From NCBI GenBank assembly GCA_942492915.1, contig OW818662.1, forward strand, positions 248,001 through 312,000: 64,000 nt of DNA, in the 5' to 3' direction. This document shows, piece after piece, positions 8,772-17,259 of this stretch (its first letter is position 1; every line of letters starts with the position of its first letter). Position numbers and translations under genes: made by a program. Source of the stretch: Turneriella sp942492915. Its GTDB lineage: Bacteria; Spirochaetota; Leptospiria; Turneriellales; Turneriellaceae. Below the pieces are notes generated by a model. That model saw only the letters and a program-made list of their open reading frames with translations, was not told the DNA's origin and made no database searches.

Positions 8772-9503
8772 TTACTTCTTTCTGAATATACCTAACCAGC
8801 CATCTACTTTTCCTAACAGGCAGAAGCTCAGCAAGAACATCAAATGGCTGAAAAAATTGAAGGCATAAACAAACGTAGATCTGAACCCAACAATATATAA
8901 GCTTCGGCTGTATCGGATTTCGCGTGAATTCTTACGAAACCAGATGTCGACCAGCTCGATCTTGTGCTTATTATAGTACTGTATTTGAGCCCCGTGGCCA
9001 CCCATAATCTGCATAAAGCCGGCAGGTTGGTAAGGTTTGACGTGATCGAAATCGTCATAGAAGTAGGGGCTGTGCAATGGAGTGGCAATAATCAGGTATC
9101 CGTTTTGATTCAGGCGATTCACATATGTATCAAGAAAATCGAATAGAGCGTCAGGCGCAAAATGTTCGACGACGTGTGACATCAGTATTACGTCATATCT
9201 TGCTTTCGTTTTCTGGAAGTCTTGAATTGAAAGACAATTGAGACCTGCTTTGTTATTCTGTTTAACGATTTCAGGGTTAATATCCAAGCCTGTAATGTTC
9301 GAGAATCCGGCTGTTTTCAAGGTGCGCATATTTCTACCGTAGCCACAGCCGACGTCAAGAATACTGGCTGTGGGCGATACGTATTTTTCGAATGTCTTGC
9401 GTATCTTCCGTGTTTCCAGATCGAAGCGCCAACCCAGGGTTGCGTTGCCCCGTGCCCATACTTTCCCGAAAAATGTCCGTGATTTTCTTAGTGTATTCAT
9501 CAA
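8772..9503 (-). CDS. Class I SAM-dependent methyltransferase
   Basis: 243 residues. SILDVGCGYGRNMRTLK (motif I, near residue 47), ITGLDINPEIVKQ, YDVILMSHVVEHFAPDALFDF and NGYLIIATPLHSP form a textbook methyltransferase core. The last 40 residues are hydrophobic (FFSHLMFLLSFCLLG), as in the methyltransferase at 5019, suggesting that it works at the inner membrane. It precedes the dehydrogenase by 3 nt. Substrate unknown; O-methylation of a sugar is the likely role from context. Confidence 0.8.
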   Translation of the reverse strand: MMNTLRKSRTFFGKVWARGNATLGWRFDLETRKIRKTFEKYVSPTASILDVGCGYGRNMRTLKTAGFSNITGLDINPEIVKQNNKAGLNCLSIQDFQKTKARYDVILMSHVVEHFAPDALFDFLDTYVNRLNQNGYLIIATPLHSPYFYDDFDHVKPYQPAGFMQIMGGHGAQIQYYNKHKIELVDIWFRKNSREIRYSRSLYIVGFRSTFVYAFNFFSHLMFLLSFCLLGKVDGWLGIFRKK

Positions 9504-9542
9504 TAAACCTTTTGAACTTGTTTTTGCGCCATGATTACAAAC

Positions 9543-10535
9543 TTAGCTAATCGCGTTGACTTCACGTACGATCAGGCCGCTGAATTCGGTTGAAAAATCG
9601 TGACTTGAATCAGATGTGACGCTGAAAGAGATGATTGAATTCACTTGGTCGACATTTTCTATTCTGATCTCTGTCCAGACCGAAGATATCGCAAATTGCC
9701 GGCGGTTATGTTCGATCGAACAATCGCCCGAGCCGATATACTTCGCGACCATGCGAACGGCAGCTGTTTCGGAAAGCGCGATTGCAAAATTAGCCAATGT
9801 AAACAATCCTTCGGCCTTCGCAGATTCGCTTCTCTCGTCGATCGAAACCATGAAGCCAGTATAGAAATAAGGTAGATCAGCGGTAGAATTCCACGATATC
9901 GTATCTGGCGGCGAGAAATTCAGTCGCTTTCTCAGGATTCTCGCGGGGTTTCCGGCTGCCACCGAATAAGGGGGAATACTCTTCGTCACGACGGCATTCG
10001 CCCCGATGACAGAGCCTTTGCCTATGGTTACGCCGGCTTTTACCCACACGTTGAAGCCTAGCCAACAATCGTCTTCGATGATTACCGGTCTGCTATGCGC
10101 CTTACGCCGCACCGGGTCAGACATAACCAATGCATCCTGGTCTTTAATATTTAAAGGTGCGAATAGATCGAAATAGTGATTTCCCGAGCTGACTTGCACA
10201 TTCGCAGCAAAAGTACAATAGCGGCCGATGTGAATGTCACCGAGAATATTGCATCCATCCTGAATTGATGTATGGGCGCCAATCGAAAGTTCAGATTCTG
10301 TGGCAGCCAATTCCGCATAGCGGCCGACGTAGACATTTGCCCCGATCATCAAGGTGCTATTTGGAAAAACGATGATATTGGTGCCCTCGCCGATTCTCAA
10401 GTCCGGTGGCTTTTTGAACTGACCACGAGCATCTACATATGGTCGCGATCTCGTGTTAGACGGGTTTTGGTCCATTGTCGCTATTATTATCCGTCTAAGT
10501 AAACGGATTAAGAATTTTTCGATTATGGCTCGCAC
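9543..10535 (-). CDS. Left-handed beta-helix acyltransferase
   Basis: About 330 residues. The N-terminal half has hexapeptide repeats (IGEGTNIIVFPNSTLMIGANVYVGRYAEL, in pieces), then SGNHYFDLFAP, VIIEDDCWLGFNVWVKAGV and GSVIGANAVVTKSIPPYSV, the usual CoA-acyltransferase end with AAGNPARILRKR. A 130-residue C-terminal domain without hexapeptides follows and is unusual for NodL/LacA-type enzymes. The start is uncertain: GTG 10535 lies 1 nt past the upstream stop, while ATG 10475 gives a shorter form. It may N- or O-acetylate one of the amino sugars made by this operon. Confidence 0.75.
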   Translation of the reverse strand: MRAIIEKFLIRLLRRIIIATMDQNPSNTRSRPYVDARGQFKKPPDLRIGEGTNIIVFPNSTLMIGANVYVGRYAELAATESELSIGAHTSIQDGCNILGDIHIGRYCTFAANVQVSSGNHYFDLFAPLNIKDQDALVMSDPVRRKAHSRPVIIEDDCWLGFNVWVKAGVTIGKGSVIGANAVVTKSIPPYSVAAGNPARILRKRLNFSPPDTISWNSTADLPYFYTGFMVSIDERSESAKAEGLFTLANFAIALSETAAVRMVAKYIGSGDCSIEHNRRQFAISSVWTEIRIENVDQVNSIISFSVTSDSSHDFSTEFSGLIVREVNAIS

Positions 10536-10536
10536 G

Positions 10537-11589
10537 TTAAGATAGATATTTTCTGAATATTTTCGGATACTTGGCAACAAAAGTGCTTGCGTCTTTATTT
10601 TCAAATCTTGTGAATTTTTTTTCTGAATAGTATGCCCCAAATAGATGGTCGCTAAAAGTCAGCTGAAACATCAACCGGGCGCCTTTCAAAACTTCCTTGC
10701 CCCTATGTAGGCCGCGCGTGTCTTCTACTATTAGAGTGCCTTTCTTTGCTGTAAATTCATGAATCAAACTTTCAGGATAATTGTGCCTGATTTCCTCATC
10801 TGTCATTCTGGCATAGCCTCTTCTTAGAAGATGGTGTGGTATTCTTCTTGATCGGTGGGTGCCCTCAACGAATTGATGGGGTCCTGATTCTGGTGAGACA
10901 TCGGTGATATAGAAGAAGAATTTTAGCCACTTAATATGGTCCATGTCGAAATGCCACATTGTTGCCGCTTCGGCGTTCGCCTCTTTTGAGAAATCTGTAT
11001 GCCACCACATTGCGGTAACGTTGGCACACGGGATGCAACCAAGGTATTCTTGTGCCAATTGAACGATTGATGAGTCTGTCATCAGGCCTTGAACGATCGG
11101 ATCATTAATGAGCTCACCTTCGTCAAAGTCATATCGAATCGTTTTTGGATTTTCCAGATTAACTTTTTCTTTACCTAATATTTTGTTTGGCACAGCTTCT
11201 AAGGGGCGCAACATAGCGTCTCTTTGAGTACCAAAACGATGCAAATATCGCACGATGTCATCTGGCAAGACGTCTGGAAAGATGTGATAGCCTTTCTCTC
11301 TAATTTCACGGGCTATTCTGACCGCTTCTCCCTTATTTGAAAACGGAAGAATTCCCGCTCCCGAAACACCCTTAGCTTTTCTGTTGAATTTTGAAATCAA
11401 CCAGTGGAATATGTCACTCGAAACGCCTCTGGTGTTACAGAAGAGATTGATCATACTCTGCACTGATTCATTTGGCGTGTAGCCATTCTTTTTGAGAAAT
11501 CGAAAGCCCCTGATTACGTTTCTAACGTCCCTCAATCCCGATTTAATTCGCCCCAACTTAAATCGGAGTTTTTGCAGTAATATTATCAT
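10537..11589 (-). CDS. Phytanoyl-CoA dioxygenase (PhyH)-like protein
   Basis: 350 residues. The Fe(II)/2-oxoglutarate facial triad can be traced: His and Asp in MWHFDMDHIKW, the distal His in DTRGLHRGKEV, and an arginine for 2-oxoglutarate in KGARLMFQLTF. The FYITDVSPESGPHQFVEGTH block is typical of PhyH proteins. Members in polysaccharide loci are poorly understood and might hydroxylate a sugar or lipid chain. It lies between a GT-B-like gene (14 nt upstream) and the acyltransferase (1 nt downstream). The function is inference; the fold is clear. Confidence 0.78.
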   Translation of the reverse strand: MIILLQKLRFKLGRIKSGLRDVRNVIRGFRFLKKNGYTPNESVQSMINLFCNTRGVSSDIFHWLISKFNRKAKGVSGAGILPFSNKGEAVRIAREIREKGYHIFPDVLPDDIVRYLHRFGTQRDAMLRPLEAVPNKILGKEKVNLENPKTIRYDFDEGELINDPIVQGLMTDSSIVQLAQEYLGCIPCANVTAMWWHTDFSKEANAEAATMWHFDMDHIKWLKFFFYITDVSPESGPHQFVEGTHRSRRIPHHLLRRGYARMTDEEIRHNYPESLIHEFTAKKGTLIVEDTRGLHRGKEVLKGARLMFQLTFSDHLFGAYYSEKKFTRFENKDASTFVAKYPKIFRKYLS

Positions 11590-11603
11590 GCTAATGCCTC
11601 ATT

Positions 11604-13379
11604 TCAATTATTTGGTTGCTCTCGCTGGACAAATTCTAACAGACGCATTCTCAACCCGCTTGAAGTGCCGACTGAATGCCAGTCTTTCCCGAAGCGAACC
11701 ATGCAAACAGCATTTACCATATTCTGAATCATTTTCCTTTCTATTTGTGGAGCAAGACGTGGCCTAAGCGGTAGCATCACTTCTTCTACAGAATTTCCAG
11801 TAACAATTCGCTCAGCGATTTGCTTAGCGTTTGCGACAACCTTGCGATGGCCAGCGAGCGAGCTTTCTTCGAAGGTGCGGCGATGGCCGAAAATTCGGGT
11901 AAAGACCCGAGTGATCAAGGTAGGTGGCCCCAAAAAATTCGAGCCCAAACCGTCGGAAATATCGAATACACCTTCTTCAAGCTCAAAAGCAAGCCATCGA
12001 TAGGCTTTGTAGATTCGTTCAGCAGAAAAACCTGATGCGAGAGCGTTGTCGACGGCAGAAAAATACGCAGCTGCAGATGTCGCTACAAAACCAAGTTCGT
12101 GCTTTGGGTAAAAACCCATATCCGAGACGTACGTCAGGTTTGGCAATCCCCAGGTAGCAAACTCTTTACCTGCGGATGACCATGATGTTAGCCCGAGATC
12201 GACCAATTCCAAGAAATCATATAGAGACAATTTATCCTCGGGCGTATTAACTCGAACGTTCGGCGGCAGATTTGAGAGTAATGCCAACAGTTGTGCCGCA
12301 TGAACAGACTGCAAACTATCGCGTCGGTTTGGAAACTCTCGCGGATGAATTCGGATTATGAGAAATAGATCTGCTCTTTTCGCAACAAATTGGATAGTCT
12401 CGCTAAGCCAAGTTAGCTGGTCGGGAAAGGCCATCGTGAGTTGTTCAGGTATGGCGCCAACAGCCTGGGCCGCAGAGAGTTCGTCATAGCTGCTGGTTGC
12501 TGCTAGGAGGACGCGTTGCGTCGGTTGGATATCGAATCGAGCTCGTAAAGCTTCTGCGCTGTGACCGCTATTGCCTCCACCATAAACAAAAATATTCGAA
12601 CCTTCCAATAGCGCAATCTGATGAATCCTTGCGCTATCTAAACCTGTTTTGGTCGCGGTGAGTTTTCCAAATATTTTGTCCCAGAGTTTGGCGCGATCTG
12701 CGAACTGGGTGAAAGAGTCTGTTCTTGCGACGTGCATTTGCGTCAATCTAGTGGTCCAGTTGCTACCGGCATAGAGCGAATAGCACGGAATTCCCAAACG
12801 CTCTGCTTGCAAACGAACCACAAGATTTATTGCATATCCGCTGTTATAGAATAAAATTCGATCTGGCTTCTCTGCGGCGAGTAGCCGCTTGCCTGCAAAG
12901 AAAGATCTGAGTACAGATTGAAGATGAAGCTTTAGGTATGGCCAGTCGGATACATTTAGCGACTTCCAGCTTTTTTTGTGATTTAAGAGATAGTTATAGA
13001 GGGATGCCCTACCGACTGCAAGACCGTCAATTTTCATATCGATCACATGTTCTGCTGTCATAGACTCAATCATAGATTTTATATTGGTCTCGTCTTCTTT
13101 CGTCAAATAGCTGCTTAATTGCGATTCGGGGAATCGGAACCGGCTACGGAGCAAATCTAAATTGCTTTCGCATTTTGCGCAAATCGATGACTTGTCTTGG
13201 ACTGACATGCTTTCGTCCAGTCCTGTCGATTCCATCGATACGCACCAAGAACCCAAAATGCGGCCGCATGTGACATAATGTATTTCCATGTCATGTTTCT
13301 GCAACGCCTCCGCAATGATGGCCTCCGGAAAAGCGTGCAACCAGATATAAGAATGTGGCGAAAAAAACAGAGTCTTCAT
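11604..13379 (-). CDS. Large GT-B-like polysaccharide biosynthesis protein
   Basis: 591 residues; not matched to a named enzyme. The start MKTLFFSPHSYIWLHAFPEA is a first Rossmann strand. PDRILFYNSGYAINLVVRLQ with GIPCYSLYAGSN is the usual end of the N-domain, and the C-domain has LLAATSSYDEL, IIRIHPREFPNRR and DLGLTSWSSAGKEFATWGLP, which resembles the donor-binding part of capsule- or epimerase-like GT-B proteins. Cysteines in ICAKCE near residue 70 and CGRILGSWC are notable. It shares an ATGA overlap with the next GT-B-like gene, so the two are probably made together. Donor and acceptor unknown. Confidence 0.65.
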   Translation of the reverse strand: MKTLFFSPHSYIWLHAFPEAIIAEALQKHDMEIHYVTCGRILGSWCVSMESTGLDESMSVQDKSSICAKCESNLDLLRSRFRFPESQLSSYLTKEDETNIKSMIESMTAEHVIDMKIDGLAVGRASLYNYLLNHKKSWKSLNVSDWPYLKLHLQSVLRSFFAGKRLLAAEKPDRILFYNSGYAINLVVRLQAERLGIPCYSLYAGSNWTTRLTQMHVARTDSFTQFADRAKLWDKIFGKLTATKTGLDSARIHQIALLEGSNIFVYGGGNSGHSAEALRARFDIQPTQRVLLAATSSYDELSAAQAVGAIPEQLTMAFPDQLTWLSETIQFVAKRADLFLIIRIHPREFPNRRDSLQSVHAAQLLALLSNLPPNVRVNTPEDKLSLYDFLELVDLGLTSWSSAGKEFATWGLPNLTYVSDMGFYPKHELGFVATSAAAYFSAVDNALASGFSAERIYKAYRWLAFELEEGVFDISDGLGSNFLGPPTLITRVFTRIFGHRRTFEESSLAGHRKVVANAKQIAERIVTGNSVEEVMLPLRPRLAPQIERKMIQNMVNAVCMVRFGKDWHSVGTSSGLRMRLLEFVQREQPNN

Positions 13380-14281
13380 GAAACAAACATCCTCTCGATG
13401 CCCCGCAAAGGAATTGTCGGCGGTTTACCTTCGGCGGGTATCGCGCACATTACTCTTTTGCCGGCAAATATAGCTATCGCCATCACCATACTATCACAGC
13501 CGATGATAATATCTGCCCAAGCGCAATCTTGCGCAACCGATTTTGGAGTGGAAAGCATGATGTTCAGATCATGGGCGTATTTTTCTATAATCGAATTATA
13601 TTTGTCCTGATACTCCGACGGGTGAGGGCGGACTCTGAATTCATTGACTTCGGCCGTATTTACTTTTAAGAATGCAATTGCACTTTCGATAGCCGAGAAT
13701 TCTGTATATCCAAAAGCTTCCGGATTCCCAGTTTGCTTTTCAGCAACAATCGAAGTGGGTTCAGTGCAATACAGTATATTCGTGCCATTTGTCTTCGCAG
13801 CTTTGGTTTCTTGCAGGCTTTGTATTTCCGTCACCTCTTTTTCAATATATGCGTTTGAGACATACTTGATCTTGTTTCCGGGAAAATGTTTCTTAGCTAT
13901 TGATTCTGCGTACGAATCGCCCACCCATATTTCATTAGGTAGAGTTTGCTGCCCATTAAGCGTAAAGCGCTCTGAATAGCCAATCCAATGATCAAGATAA
14001 GCAATACACTTTACTTTTGCGGTCGCGCATGCCCTATGAACAAGTTTTTCCAAGTCAACTGCCCAGCTTGTTCCAGTTATTACCAGCGTAAACGCGCGCG
14101 GGTTAGCAAGAAACTCATCCAAACTGATCATGTCAACAGAAGACCCAAGATTGCGTTGAAAAATTTTTATCGCAGGGCCATCGAGTAGAAATTTTACTGG
14201 CAATCTCCAATTCTTTTTAATCCAGCACGAAACAATTTCACTGCCACCAGCATCATGAGCAACAGCAAGAAGATCAGGCAT
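13376..14281 (-). CDS. GT-B-like protein of unknown specificity
   Basis: 301 residues. AVAHDAGGSEIVSCWIKK opens a first Rossmann domain with a glycine-rich loop; VRPHPSEYQDKY and DCAWADIIIGCDSMVMAIA match the C-terminal donor-binding region of GT-B glycosyltransferases and of CDP-glycerol or sialyl-type transferases that carry an HP motif. It overlaps the formyltransferase gene start region by 8 nt and the next gene by 4 nt. The family is only loosely recognised; a role as transferase of the nonulosonic acid is possible but not shown. Confidence 0.55.
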   Translation of the reverse strand: MPDLLAVAHDAGGSEIVSCWIKKNWRLPVKFLLDGPAIKIFQRNLGSSVDMISLDEFLANPRAFTLVITGTSWAVDLEKLVHRACATAKVKCIAYLDHWIGYSERFTLNGQQTLPNEIWVGDSYAESIAKKHFPGNKIKYVSNAYIEKEVTEIQSLQETKAAKTNGTNILYCTEPTSIVAEKQTGNPEAFGYTEFSAIESAIAFLKVNTAEVNEFRVRPHPSEYQDKYNSIIEKYAHDLNIMLSTPKSVAQDCAWADIIIGCDSMVMAIAIFAGKRVMCAIPAEGKPPTIPLRGIERMFVS

Positions 14282-14987
14282 TACAGTGAAACTGCCCTGA
14301 CCCGGTTTTTAGCTTTACCTCGATCAAATTTTCGTAGGGAATAGGGTCGTAGTAAACCCCATCCGTTTGAACAGAAATATTTCGGGTGTTCAGGTGGTTT
14401 TCCATTGCGTGTACTAAAGCGCGAGCAATAACGCTTGCCTGATGGCTTATCATGCGTGTACGAATCATTTCATACGATTCAAAATATCTGACGGGCATTA
14501 TCTCCGAAAGAATTATTGGCCCTTCATCTATTCCGGTGGTCATGAAATGCGCTGTAGCGCCTACCGGATCGCCGTTAAATATGCTCCATTCCAACACCGT
14601 ACAACCGCGATATTTTGGCAAAATACCAGGATGGCAGTTAATGACGCCTGACGTTGAATCAATAATGGGTTGCTTCAGAATTCTAGGTGTGCCAGCTGAA
14701 AGTAGATATGCCGGCCTAATGTGATTGATGAGATCGAGACAGGCATCACTGTTGTGATTGGGCACGAAATAGCACGGAATTTTGGGGAATTTTCCTGAAA
14801 TCATGTCTACATATGGATAATTTCTATCAATACGCGCTCTGCTAATCTCTTTAGCGCGATCCGAAATGGCGCCATCAAATATAATACTAAGGCTTACGTC
14901 TTTCAGATTTCTCGTGACATGTTCGATTACTGGCACAGTTAACAGCGAGCCAACTGTTGTCAGCAGGCTAATATTATCAGGCATCAA
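14274..14987 (-). CDS. Sugar N-formyltransferase (FMT/GART fold)
   Basis: 237 residues, a compact formyltransferase using N10-formyltetrahydrofolate. The classical Asn-His-Asp triad is complete: Asn and His in VINCHPGILPKYRG and Asp in TTGIDEGPIIL, in the spacing known from methionyl-tRNA formyltransferase and sugar formyltransferases. It lacks the C-terminal tRNA-binding domain of true Fmt, so a nucleotide-linked amino sugar is the likely substrate. It follows a DegT aminotransferase (11 nt overlap), which would supply the amine. It could also act on the FdtB product. Confidence 0.82.
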   Translation of the reverse strand: MMPDNISLLTTVGSLLTVPVIEHVTRNLKDVSLSIIFDGAISDRAKEISRARIDRNYPYVDMISGKFPKIPCYFVPNHNSDACLDLINHIRPAYLLSAGTPRILKQPIIDSTSGVINCHPGILPKYRGCTVLEWSIFNGDPVGATAHFMTTGIDEGPIILSEIMPVRYFESYEMIRTRMISHQASVIARALVHAMENHLNTRNISVQTDGVYYDPIPYENLIEVKLKTGSGQFHCNA

Positions 14988-16260
14988 TGAACTCCATGTG
15001 GCTCCAGACTTTTCGGAATGCTGTAACCATTAATTCAACTTCTTGATCGTGTAGCGCATACCCACCGGAATAGAATCCGAGATAAGAGGCATCTTGCAGC
15101 TCTTCGGCCACCGGACATATTCCCTTCTCATATCTAACCGAACTTTCAGAGTCTGCCATTTTCCACGGGAATCCATTTTTGCCATAGGCGATACGCTGCT
15201 GATACATCGGCAGCAAGTGTATGTTCAGGTATCCGGTTCTTATGCCTTCAACCCCTTCTGCGGCAAGCGCGGCGGCAATCGATTGGCGTTTTCTCTTGAG
15301 TTCTTCAGATTCAAGGCGCATACCATAGACGTAATAGACATGCGAACGATCGGGGTTCGGGTTGGGAACCTGCAGACCCGCAAGGTCTTTTAGGCCGGCA
15401 TTTAGTTTTAGCCCGGCCGAATATCTCTGCGTCGCGATTGCCGGTAATTTCTTGAGTTGCTCGATGCCGATAGCAGCTTCGATTTCACCGAGACGAAAGT
15501 TGAAGCCGATCAGGTTGCTAAAATCCGTTTCGCCTTTCGGCCCCGCGACGGCCTCTGCGTGGTTGCGTATTAGCTGCATTCTTTCAGCCAGTCTCTGGTT
15601 GTTGGTGACGCACATGCCGCCTTCGCCTGTGTGAATGTGCTTATGGTAGTTGAAGCTGAAAACACCGATATCTGCCCAAGTGCCCACATACCTATCGTTG
15701 TACTTCGCCCCCGGGGCCTGCGAAGCATCTTCGATCACGATCAGATTATGCTCTCTTGCAATCGCCATAATTTCTGTCATATTGGCCGAATAACCAAAAA
15801 TATCCGGCACGACGATTGCCTTCGTGCGAGATGTGAGCCGCTCACTGATAGAATTGGGATCTATGTTGAATGTAGCGCGTTCAATATCAGCAAAAACGGG
15901 GATGGCATTCCATACAAGAATTGCCGTCGCCGACGCGCACATAGTCCACGGGCTCACAATCACTTCATCGCCGGGTTCAATTCCCGCAGCACCCAGCGCA
16001 GCAATTAGGCCAGATGTTGCTGAGTTAACGCTCACAGCGTACCGAGTATCAAAAAACTGGCTCCAGGCAGCTTCAAATTCGCGCACTTTTGGCCCGCCGT
16101 AGAATTCTTCAGTCCAAGAGCCGAAAAATGCAGAGAGAACACCGCTTTCTAAGACACTCTTGCCTGCGGCGATTTCTTCAGCTCCGAGGGAAATATATGG
16201 TCTCAGTGGTTCAGTTATTGTTTTCGGGCCACCGAAAAGTGCCAGATTATTTTTGTTCAC
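14977..16260 (-). CDS. DegT/DnrJ/EryC1/StrS aminotransferase
   Basis: 427 residues with a GTG start at 16260 directly after the upstream TAA. The fold-type I PLP signatures are present: SVNSATSGLIAALGAAGI, EVIVSPWTMCASA, VIEDASQAPGAKY and the lysine in FSFNYHKHIHTGEGG. The NYHKHIHTGEGG form is seen in a subgroup that pairs with Gfo/Idh oxidoreductases. Just upstream is such an oxidoreductase and just downstream a formyltransferase, so the three probably make a keto, then amino, then formamido sugar. Regiochemistry unknown. Confidence 0.85.
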   Translation of the reverse strand: MNKNNLALFGGPKTITEPLRPYISLGAEEIAAGKSVLESGVLSAFFGSWTEEFYGGPKVREFEAAWSQFFDTRYAVSVNSATSGLIAALGAAGIEPGDEVIVSPWTMCASATAILVWNAIPVFADIERATFNIDPNSISERLTSRTKAIVVPDIFGYSANMTEIMAIAREHNLIVIEDASQAPGAKYNDRYVGTWADIGVFSFNYHKHIHTGEGGMCVTNNQRLAERMQLIRNHAEAVAGPKGETDFSNLIGFNFRLGEIEAAIGIEQLKKLPAIATQRYSAGLKLNAGLKDLAGLQVPNPNPDRSHVYYVYGMRLESEELKRKRQSIAAALAAEGVEGIRTGYLNIHLLPMYQQRIAYGKNGFPWKMADSESSVRYEKGICPVAEELQDASYLGFYSGGYALHDQEVELMVTAFRKVWSHMEFIDA

Positions 16261-17244
16261 TTAGTCTTCCCTAGTAACCTTACGTAGTTGCAAAAGTTTT
16301 TCGACATTTTTCTGCGTTTCCAATGCAGACACACCGTCGGAAACTAGCGTCTGTTGGCCTGTCAGGCATCCGTACAAATGGTCAGCAACATGCCATTGGT
16401 AACGCATAAAATCGGTCTGAATCGAATCGAAGTTGTCAGCTAGAACTTTGTACCCGTCAAAAAGATGACTGCTTTCTGCTTTTTGTATGCGAATTCTTTC
16501 GCCACCTTGTTCATAGCGAATAATCCCAATTTCCGTTAAGAGAATCAACTCCTTCACGGAGAAATCATTCTCTCGCCCAGCCATAAAGTAAACGTCGCAC
16601 TGACCAAATCGAATCAAGAAATCAGGTTCGGCATCATTTGCCCCGAATGGCATCCCTGGCTTCAGCAGCTGCAATTCAGTTATTTCACCGAGAAGAAACC
16701 GGCACAGATCAATAAAGTGCGAGCCATTATTCAGCAGGCCTTTGGCGTACCAGACAATACCTTTTCGAATCTGGCCATATACGCCAGCATTGATACGTTG
16801 CTTGAGTTCTGTCGTGCCAGGTTCGAATCTGCGTATGTAGTTAACCGCGATTTGACAATTGCGATCTGCAGACAACTTGAGTATGTTGATGGCATCGCTC
16901 AGATTCGACGCGAGGGGCTTTTCAAGCAAGATCAGAATCGGATCGATGCTCAGGCATTTTTCAACAACGCTATTGTGTGATTGAGTTGGTGTGCTAACCG
17001 CCATCACATGCGGCTTAAGATGCTGAATTGAATCGACATTACTAAATGCGGGGACGCCGAATTTCGCTTCGAATCTATTTCGCGCATCGGCAGACTGATC
17101 GACACCTGCTTGTAGGGTAAAACCTGAATGCTGGCTGAAGGCAGCAGCATGCGTCAATACCCGGTCAGTTTTTTCCAAAGGAGCGTCATAATCGTAACCT
17201 TGACCAATGGCCCCTAGACCGACGATTGCGACTCCAAATTTCAG
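16261..17244 (-). CDS. Gfo/Idh/MocA oxidoreductase with an apparent CTG start
   Basis: NAD(P)-dependent sugar oxidoreductase. The dinucleotide-binding glycine motif (FGVAIVGLGAIGQG) lies upstream of the first TTG at 17178, so a start there would delete it. In the same frame, the stop of pseI (TAG at 17262-17260) is followed by only CTA TCA GGA GTT CTT before CTG at 17244, and AGGAG lies 5 nt upstream of that CTG. CTG is therefore the best start (327 residues). EKPLASNLSDA near residue 110 and the NGSHFIDLCRFLLGE helix are family signatures. It likely oxidises a sugar hydroxyl for the downstream aminotransferase. Confidence 0.8.
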   Translation of the reverse strand: MKFGVAIVGLGAIGQGYDYDAPLEKTDRVLTHAAAFSQHSGFTLQAGVDQSADARNRFEAKFGVPAFSNVDSIQHLKPHVMAVSTPTQSHNSVVEKCLSIDPILILLEKPLASNLSDAINILKLSADRNCQIAVNYIRRFEPGTTELKQRINAGVYGQIRKGIVWYAKGLLNNGSHFIDLCRFLLGEITELQLLKPGMPFGANDAEPDFLIRFGQCDVYFMAGRENDFSVKELILLTEIGIIRYEQGGERIRIQKAESSHLFDGYKVLADNFDSIQTDFMRYQWHVADHLYGCLTGQQTLVSDGVSALETQKNVEKLLQLRKVTRED

Positions 17245-17259
17245 AAGAACTCCTGATAG

